Source of the DNA: an uncultured Faecalibacterium sp.
Lineage (GTDB): Bacteria; Bacillota; Clostridia; Oscillospirales; Ruminococcaceae
Assembly (NCBI GenBank): GCA_934539245.1
Contig: CAKTCK010000046.1
Span: 1-15,015, forward strand
Direction of reading: 5' to 3'
Length of the DNA stretch: 15,015 nucleotides
The notes under the pieces are model-generated. The model did not search any database. It worked only from the letters and a program-made list of their open reading frames with translations, and was not told the origin of the DNA. Shown here in pieces: positions 7,873-12,194 of this stretch (its first letter is position 1; each line of letters starts with the position of its first letter). The position numbers were made by a program, and so were the translations under genes.

Positions 7873-8460
7873 TTAACTCCTTCCAAGGATCATTCTACCC
7901 AGCACCGCGAGGCTCAGCCGGGCAGTCGTCTTGTTTTCCGGTCTCGGCGGCTGCGGGGTGTTCCACAGCGCCTCTAAGCGGTCACAGGCAGCCATGGCTG
8001 CGTCATTGCCCGCAGCCAGCGTGCGCAGTACCGCCAGCAGCGCCTGCTTTTCCTGTGCAGAAATGCCGCCTGTGCCCAGCATCCCTACCAGTGCTTCCCA
8101 TGCAGGGGTGGCCGGAGCGGGCATCGCGCCCTCTGCCGTGCCGCTGTTGGCGCACACCTTGCACCGCACATCGGCACTGGTCACAGTGCGGCTGCCGTCC
8201 GTGCCTTCAAAGGTGATGCAGCCCGCGCCGGGCACCGCCGTCACCGCCGCCGGAACGGTCAGCACTCCGTTTTCCACCAGCGTAGCCGCGCTTGCGCCCG
8301 GGGTGTGCCAATGGGCGCACACGGCCAGTCCCTTCCACTCGCCCCGCTGCTCAATGCGCAGCCGGTAGTTGCCCCGGTTGCCCGCATACCCCAGCAGCAG
8401 CTGCCCGCCGGGCACGGCTGCCGCGCCGTTGCGCTCCAGCCGGATGGTCATCTCGTTCAT
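7873..8460 (-). CDS. Phage tail/baseplate-like protein (195 aa)
   Basis: This is a small structural protein of uncertain exact role. Residues about 1-105 form a beta-rich module (MTIRLERNG, YRLRIEQRGEWKGLAV, VLTVPAAVTAVPG, VTSADVRCKVCANSG) resembling the N-terminal module of Firmicute tail and baseplate proteins. A Pro/Ala linker, PAPATPAWEALVGML, follows as in such proteins, then a helical region rich in Ala and Leu (about 135-166) and a basic C-terminus. The start at 8460 has AAGGAT about eight bases upstream, inside the end of the previous gene; an ATG at 8451 is an alternative. No catalytic motif is seen. It could be an adaptor joining the fibres to the tail tip, or could carry a receptor-binding role. 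Confidence 0.7.
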   Translation of the reverse strand: MNEMTIRLERNGAAAVPGGQLLLGYAGNRGNYRLRIEQRGEWKGLAVCAHWHTPGASAATLVENGVLTVPAAVTAVPGAGCITFEGTDGSRTVTSADVRCKVCANSGTAEGAMPAPATPAWEALVGMLGTGGISAQEKQALLAVLRTLAAGNDAAMAACDRLEALWNTPQPPRPENKTTARLSLAVLGRMILGRS

Positions 8461-8472
8461 GCTGCACCATCC

Positions 8473-10047
8473 TTACACATACTGAAAGCCCTCTATGTTA
8501 AAGGGGTACTCACTGACTGCGGTGCCCGCATCTGTTTTCACAGCGCCGATGCTCACCGTTCCGCTGGCTGCAAAGCTGATCTTCACCTGCGCTGCACCGC
8601 TTGTGCCGCCCACTACGGCAACCGCCGTGCCGCCCCGCGCAATGCGGGTGCTGCCGTACTCCGCAGCAACAGCAACCGGGTTCGTGCCGTTCTTCGCCAT
8701 GGGCTCCGCCATCCTTACCACAATGTAGTTCGCCGTACCCGGCACCGTCAGGCTCGCAGCAGATCTCCCTGCAACACCTGTGCCGGTGTAGACCAGCTTT
8801 CCGTCCATATTCATCATCCTTTCCAGTCGTTCCAGTTTTTCGGTCAGGCTAAAGCCCAGTACTGCGTTCAGGTTCTCTTTCGTCACCGCCAGTGTGCCGT
8901 CTGCGCTCACGGTCAGCCCGCGCCCAGCCTTTACGCCGCCCAGAACAGCTGCGGTGGCGGGCGGCAGAGTGTAGGCAGTGCTGAATTTCCTGTCTGCTTC
9001 GGCCTTGGAGTAGAACCGTTCATCCGCACCCAGCTGTAACAGCGCTGCCGTCTTTTCCTGCGCCGACCAGTTTGCCGCCCCGGCGGCGCTGGTCAGCGCT
9101 TTTTTTACGCCGTAGGGCAGCAGCGCCGGGGTCAGGGGCGCGTAGGCCTCGGTCATGCCGTCCAGCTGCGCCGCCGTGGCGGGCACGGTGGTCAGGGTAG
9201 CGTCTGACCGCACCGCAACACCGTATTTCCCGTCTGCCCGCACTGCGCCGGGCGTTGCCGCCGTGGGCACAGTCTCGCTGCGCACATAGGGGCGCAGATC
9301 CGGCAGCGGGGTGGTGTCAGTCTGCACCGCGCCGGTGGCGGCATCCACGCTAAGGATGCGCACCACCGCGCCGGGCAAAGGCTGCACCGGGCTTGGCACC
9401 GCTGCCACGTCCTGTGCGGTCAGCTGCACTGTGCCGCCCTTGCCGTTCACGCTCAGCACAGTGCCGTCCTTAGGCGCGTAGCTCTCGGCCCGCAGCGCGG
9501 CTGCCTCCGCCCGCTTTGCGCAGGCGTCGGCATCGGTGCGGTCTGCCAGAATTTTGTCCGCAGCCTTTTGCGCCAGTGCCGCCTGTACGGCGGTGTCTGC
9601 TGCGCCGTTCTCGGCGCGGCGGGCACTCTCCGCTGCGGCGCGGGCATTTTCCAGCACGCGCGCCACGAACTGCTCGTACGCCGAGGGCGGCAGCTCCTCA
9701 CTGCCGCCGTCCGTAGGTAGGGTGGCGTACACATCGTAGCTGCCGGGGCGGGTGTAGGCGGTGTAGCCGCCGCTGCCCATGGCGGCCAGCATCCACTGTC
9801 CCCGCACGCTGCCGGTCAGGCGGCGGTCCACCGTCACGCTGCCGTCGGTGTCCAGCGGAATGGCTGCCAGCTGCACCCCATCGCTGCGGCGCAGATACAG
9901 CGCCAAAGTGCACCCCGCCCACGCTTCGGGCAGTATGAACTGCAGTCGGTCCACCCCCTCGGCGTTCTGTGCGCCAAGGTGCAGCCGGTGCGGCTGGGGT
10001 ATAAATTCGGTGCCGCCGCACTGCTGCTTGAGGATCTCGATCTCCAT
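8473..10047 (-). CDS. Phage tail-fibre/BppU-like protein (524 aa)
   Basis: This is a probable elongated tail fibre or upper baseplate protein and the first gene of the cluster. Residues 1-112 are a beta-sandwich-like module (LQFILPEAWAGCTLALYLRR to GSYDVYATLPTDGG). Residues 122-190 are an Ala-rich helical coil (FVARVLENARAAAESARRAE). SVNGKGGTVQLTAQDV (199-214) is the widespread VNGKxGxVxLT tail-fibre motif. LPPATAAVLGGVKAGRGLTV and SADGTLAV (361-388) are a second typical fibre repeat. A short coil (400-412) precedes a C-terminal beta-rich Gly/Ala/Val domain (about 417-524) that may contact the receptor. The start at 10047 is set by AAGGAGG five to six bases upstream; an upstream in-frame ATG at 10146 lies beyond the promoter. 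The frame is intact and its base composition is like that of its neighbours. Confidence 0.82.
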   Translation of the reverse strand: MEIEILKQQCGGTEFIPQPHRLHLGAQNAEGVDRLQFILPEAWAGCTLALYLRRSDGVQLAAIPLDTDGSVTVDRRLTGSVRGQWMLAAMGSGGYTAYTRPGSYDVYATLPTDGGSEELPPSAYEQFVARVLENARAAAESARRAENGAADTAVQAALAQKAADKILADRTDADACAKRAEAAALRAESYAPKDGTVLSVNGKGGTVQLTAQDVAAVPSPVQPLPGAVVRILSVDAATGAVQTDTTPLPDLRPYVRSETVPTAATPGAVRADGKYGVAVRSDATLTTVPATAAQLDGMTEAYAPLTPALLPYGVKKALTSAAGAANWSAQEKTAALLQLGADERFYSKAEADRKFSTAYTLPPATAAVLGGVKAGRGLTVSADGTLAVTKENLNAVLGFSLTEKLERLERMMNMDGKLVYTGTGVAGRSAASLTVPGTANYIVVRMAEPMAKNGTNPVAVAAEYGSTRIARGGTAVAVVGGTSGAAQVKISFAASGTVSIGAVKTDAGTAVSEYPFNIEGFQYV

Positions 10048-10077
10048 GCAAAACCTCCTTTTCTGTTTGCTGTCCCG

Positions 10078-10107
10078 ATTGTACCGCCGGGGGCGCAAAA
10101 CTATCCA
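10078..10107 (-). promoter_or_regulatory. Candidate promoter of the tail-fibre/lysis cassette
   Basis: On the minus strand TGGATA (10107-10102) is followed after 18 nt by TACAAT (10083-10078). The -10 box is a five-of-six match and the -35 box four of six. Transcription would begin near 10071, about 25 nt before the first ATG. This is the only reasonable promoter I see upstream of the cluster, and it looks like a host-type sigma-A promoter of moderate strength. Confidence 0.5.
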
Positions 10108-10188
10108 GTGTGTACAGAAAATGTGAAATTTTCTGTTCTTCGGCATTTTGCTAAACGGGGTTTTTGCACCGGAAATACAGCCCCTTCC

Positions 10189-10239
10189 ACCCTGCCGGAA
10201 CAGGGTAATTCCCCTGCGGGTTTTCCATGCAAAACCCGC
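10189..10239. repeat. Two adjacent perfect hairpins in the divergent intergenic region
   Basis: ACCCTG-CCGGAA-CAGGGT (10189-10206) is a 6-bp stem. Nine bases later GCGGGTTTT (10216-10224) pairs perfectly with AAAACCCGC (10231-10239) around CCATGC. Neither is followed by a T-run on either strand, so they are poor terminators. They lie outside both predicted transcripts. They could be part of an unannotated small RNA, remnants of an attachment region or protein-binding palindromes. Confidence 0.6.
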
Positions 10240-10457
10240 GATGTGGGGCAGCTTGTTTTGGGCGCAGCAGTAGCATCTGCGACGTTATTTACAGAGAAAA
10301 ATGCCGGTGCAAATGTTAAAAATTCATGAACAAATCACCCGCAGAAAAAAGGAAAAAATCAGATGGAAACCACCTAAAAACCAAAATATCAAAGAAAACA
10401 CTGTGAAAATTGCACAAAAAACTATGTTACAAATCTAACAAAATGCGAGACACAAAT
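10240..10457. other. A-rich intergenic stretch without a gene
   Basis: This 218-nt stretch becomes strongly A-rich on the plus strand from about 10290 and has no credible reading frame. The only structure I see is a short inverted pair, TGTTA/TAACA (10425-10429 and 10436-10440), just upstream of the next promoter. A-rich DNA in this position may act as an UP element or curved DNA for that promoter. Confidence 0.5.
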
Positions 10458-10486
10458 TTGACAGATGCTTTACGGTCTGGTAAAAT
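10458..10486 (+). promoter_or_regulatory. Strong sigma-A promoter for the 3D-domain gene
   Basis: A perfect TTGACA (10458-10463), exactly 17 nt of spacer and TAAAAT (10481-10486) with TGG immediately before it form a near-consensus promoter with an extended -10. Transcription would start about 10493, some 270 nt before the ribosome binding site at 10756-10764. A long untranslated leader is therefore transcribed. Confidence 0.9.
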
Positions 10487-10492
10487 ACCGTT

Positions 10493-10764
10493 TGTGCAAC
10501 GAACGTTGCAGCGTTTAAATTCTATCTGGATGAAGTAAAAAGCCGTCCTGCGTACGGCACGGCATTGGCAGATGCAGCCCGTGCCGGGGCAGTTTTGTGG
10601 TCTGTCCAAAACGGATTCCACCCTGTAATACGATGCTTCTTCTTTTACCCAAAGAGAGCATCGTATTTGACTGTGCGGCGCTTCTATGCAAAGCCGCCGC
10701 AGTCCGGGCGGCTGGGGTGCCGATGCAGCATCCGCAGCCGCGCCAAATACGACAAAGAGAGGAG
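10493..10764 (+). promoter_or_regulatory. Structured 5' leader with four-segment alternative pairing (candidate attenuator or riboswitch)
   Basis: Near the 5' end TGCAAC-GAAC-GTTGCA (10495-10510) forms a hairpin. CGGCACGG (10555-10562) pairs with CCGTGCCG (10579-10586), which competes with GCCGT/ACGGC (10542-10546, 10554-10558). The core has four segments: 1 ATACGA (10628-10633), 2 TCGTAT (10661-10666), 3 ATACGA (10747-10752), 4 TCGTAT (10770-10775). Pairing 1:2 extends to ten perfect base pairs. Pairing 3:4 puts AGAGAGGAG (10756-10764) in a loop and the TTG start in a stem. Pairing 2:3 extends to TCGTATTTG/CAAATACGA (10661-10669, 10744-10752) and closes a tight three-way junction. Its arms are 10670-10703 (9 bp, 2-nt bulge) and 10707-10743 (7 bp outer stem with bulge, 6 bp inner). 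I see no known riboswitch consensus. A translational ON/OFF role is inference. Confidence 0.65.
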
Positions 10765-11826
10765 TTGTCTCGTATCGCTTCCGTTAAATTGAAGAAAGCA
10801 GTTACTGCCGCAAAGCAGGCAGTATCTCCCCGTGTGCTGGCATTCTGTGTCATGGTGGTATGCCTTGTGGCTACCCTTGGCGTCACCGCTGCAAATCTGC
10901 GGCTTACCTACGTCACCGACTCCAATGGTGCACGGCAGGTCCTTCTGACCGATGCCGCTGCTTCCCCCGCACAGGTCATGAACCTTTCCGGCATCCGCTC
11001 TGAAGAGGGCGATGAAGTCTACTACACCGCGTTCAGCGGCAATCTTGCCTCCCTGAACATCGAGCGCGCATTCTCCGTCAGCATCACCGCCGACGGGCAG
11101 GAGTACCCGGTCAAGCTGGTGTTCGGCACCGTAGCCGATGCGCTAGAGCGCGCCGGCATCACCCTTGAAGGGGACGACTACACCGAGCCGGCACTGGATC
11201 ATGTTGTGACCGCCGGCAGCAAGATCATAGTCCACCGCGTGGACTACGCCGAGCGTGTGGAGACTCAGGCCATCCCCTACGACACCCAGTATGTCTACAC
11301 CAGCCTGTACTTCCGCAACACCGGCCGCACCACTACTATGCAGCACGGCGCAGCCGGTCAGCAGACCGTGACTACCCGTGACCGCTATGTGGACGGCGAG
11401 CTGGAGAACAGCACCGTTGTGGATACCACCACTACGGTAGAACCCACCGACCACGTCATCAAGACCTACGGCGCAGGTGCACCGGTGTCCCCCCTGACCG
11501 GTGCGGACGGCACCACCAACGCCCCCACCTCTTATAGCAAGGTGCTCACCGGCAAGGCCACCGGCTACTATTCCCGTACCGGCAAGGGCTCTTCCGGTCT
11601 GGGTCTGGGCTACGGCACCGTGGCTGTGGACCCGGACGTGATCCCCTACGGCACCAAGCTCTACATCACCTCCACTGACGGCAAGTTTGTCTACGGCTAC
11701 GCCATAGCCACCGATACCGGCATTGCCGTCCAGAAGGGGCAGATCCTCGTAGACCTGTTCTACGAGACCTATGCCGAAAGCGTCATCAACGGCGCCATTC
11801 AGGTCAACGTCTACGTTGTGGACTGA
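10765..11826 (+). CDS. Cell-envelope protein with TM anchor and DUF348-, G5- and 3D-like domains
   Basis: This resembles the YabE/YocH group, whose 3D domain is related to the MltA-type lytic transglycosylase fold and acts on peptidoglycan. Numbered from a TTG at 10765 (353 aa): a basic N-terminus; a membrane helix at about 24-43; a DUF348-like region at about 101-160 (TVADALERAGITLEGDDYTE); a G5-like region at about 162-235; a Thr/Pro linker; and a 3D domain at about 262-353. The 3D domain has VAVDPDVIPYGTKLYI, ATDTG and LVDLF, giving Asp289, Asp317 and Asp330. The start codon is uncertain. AGAGAGGAG abuts the TTG with no spacing, ATC at 10774 has better spacing but is a rare start, and upstream in-frame ATG (10633) and GTG (10597) lack convincing sites. 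It has its own strong promoter and terminator, so it is monocistronic. Confidence 0.9.
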   Translation: MSRIASVKLKKAVTAAKQAVSPRVLAFCVMVVCLVATLGVTAANLRLTYVTDSNGARQVLLTDAAASPAQVMNLSGIRSEEGDEVYYTAFSGNLASLNIERAFSVSITADGQEYPVKLVFGTVADALERAGITLEGDDYTEPALDHVVTAGSKIIVHRVDYAERVETQAIPYDTQYVYTSLYFRNTGRTTTMQHGAAGQQTVTTRDRYVDGELENSTVVDTTTTVEPTDHVIKTYGAGAPVSPLTGADGTTNAPTSYSKVLTGKATGYYSRTGKGSSGLGLGYGTVAVDPDVIPYGTKLYITSTDGKFVYGYAIATDTGIAVQKGQILVDLFYETYAESVINGAIQVNVYVVD

Positions 11827-11853
11827 GCCGTAACCAAAACACAATAACCACGC

Positions 11854-11891
11854 AAAGAGACCGCTGTACAAACTGTGCAGCGGTCTCTTTT
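11854..11891 (+). terminator. Rho-independent terminator of the 3D-domain gene
   Basis: AAAGAGACCGCTG (11854-11866) pairs perfectly over 13 bp with CAGCGGTCTCTTT (11878-11890) around an 11-nt loop, ending in TTTT. It lies 27 nt after the stop codon. The T-run is short but overlaps the stem end. Confidence 0.85.
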
Positions 11892-11920
11892 GATGTTAAG
11901 CAGAAAATGATTTTTATTTC

Positions 11921-11956
11921 GGGGTCGGGGAAAGTCTGCGGACTTTCCCCGACCCC
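11921..11956. repeat. Perfect 16-bp palindrome with 4-nt loop
   Basis: GGGGTCGGGGAAAGTC (11921-11936) pairs without mismatch with GACTTTCCCCGACCCC (11941-11956) around TGCG. It comes 30 nt after the previous terminator. The right side (CCTTTCCTGTTTTCG) is only a weak T-run, so a second terminator role is possible but not clear. Length, perfection and GC content are those of intergenic repetitive palindromes, so it may be one copy of a genome-wide family. Confidence 0.85.
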
Positions 11957-12108
11957 CTTTCCTGTTTTCGCAACGCTTTCGCTGAAACCGTTTGGCAAAT
12001 GAGCAGTTTACACGATGTTGAGCCGCAAATTTTGGATGGTATGCCCACAACATACAGAGAATGCCAGAAAATTTGTGTTAATTGTATTCGATTTTCGGAC
12101 AAAAAGTC
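11957..12108. other. Intergenic region upstream of the glgB promoter with nested inverted repeats
   Basis: No gene is seen here. CAAATTTT (12026-12033) can pair with AAAATTTG (12068-12075) around an inner GTATG-CCCACAA-CATAC hairpin (12039-12055). TGAAACCGTTTGGCA (11983-11997) is loosely like a LacI/CcpA-type operator: the first half matches and the second is off by a base. It lies about 110 nt upstream of the -35 box. Either could be a control site for the glycogen genes; neither is strong. Confidence 0.35.
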
Positions 12109-12137
12109 TTGCAAATCTGGTCAAAACCTTTTAATAT
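12109..12137 (+). promoter_or_regulatory. Probable promoter of glgB-glgC
   Basis: TTGCAA (12109-12114), a 17-nt spacer and TAATAT (12132-12137) give a moderate promoter, with four of six matches in each box. The start would fall near 12144, about 50 nt before the glgB ATG. Confidence 0.6.
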
Positions 12138-12152
12138 AAAAGAGTACAAAGC

Positions 12153-12178
12153 TGTGGAAGCCGCTTTCGGCTTCCACA
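12153..12178 (+). promoter_or_regulatory. Perfect hairpin in the glgB 5' leader
   Basis: TGTGGAAGCCG (12153-12163) pairs perfectly with CGGCTTCCACA (12168-12178) around CTTT. It lies near the predicted mRNA 5' end and two bases before the GGGAGGAG ribosome binding site (12181-12188). No T-run follows, so it is not a terminator. It may stabilise the mRNA or serve as an operator or protein-binding site. Confidence 0.7.
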
Positions 12179-12194
12179 CGGGGAGGAGCAGTCT

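Larger units (their letters stand above)
5078..10047 (-). mobile_element. Stand-alone phage tail-fibre and lysis cassette (prophage remnant or domesticated element)
   Basis: Seven minus-strand genes follow one another with gaps of 0-20 nt or short overlaps from 10047 down to 5078, under one candidate promoter (10078-10107) and one terminator. Their order is the distal end of a siphophage late operon: tail fibre, small tail protein, collagen-like fibre, SGNH hydrolase, M15 peptidase, TM/coiled-coil protein, holin. No integrase, repressor, terminase, portal, capsid, tube, tape-measure or baseplate-hub gene is in the window, and housekeeping genes flank both sides. All seven frames are intact, which argues against simple decay. 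An 11-nt identity (CAGCCCCTTCC at 5063-5073 and 10178-10188) flanks the block, but no convincing attachment site is visible. Confidence 0.7.

Noticed and set aside
6678..8216. 512-codon plus-strand open frame opposite the collagen-like fibre and small tail protein
   Set aside because: Cys/His/Arg-rich product without domains, antisense to two well-supported genes with ribosome binding sites and coupled overlaps.
10425..10440. Possible WalR (YycF) box upstream of the 3D-domain gene
   Set aside because: TGTTAC is followed by an inverted TAACA and not a direct TGTWAH repeat with 5-nt spacing; on the other strand the spacing is 3 nt. It does not fit the consensus.
10686..10726. Resemblance of GCAAAGCC and GGGGTGCCGATG to the 3' half of the c-di-GMP-I (GEMM-I) riboswitch
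   Set aside because: The conserved 5' half and the GNRA tetraloop with its receptor are not present in the right places, and GCAAAGC falls in a hairpin loop here. I treat it as chance similarity, though a covariance search should confirm.
10597..10764. Coding extension of the 3D-domain protein from GTG 10597 or ATG 10633
   Set aside because: There is no credible ribosome binding site, the product before the TM helix has no family similarity that I can see, and the stretch is rich in inverted repeats. Not fully excluded.
10493..10775. c-di-AMP (ydaO-type) riboswitch, often found before cell-wall hydrolase genes
   Set aside because: The expected conserved GGGAACC-type blocks are absent from the leader.
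11983..11997. CcpA cre site for glycogen genes
   Set aside because: Only the first half matches the consensus; the second half is shifted by a base and the site is far from the promoter. Kept only as a weak note.
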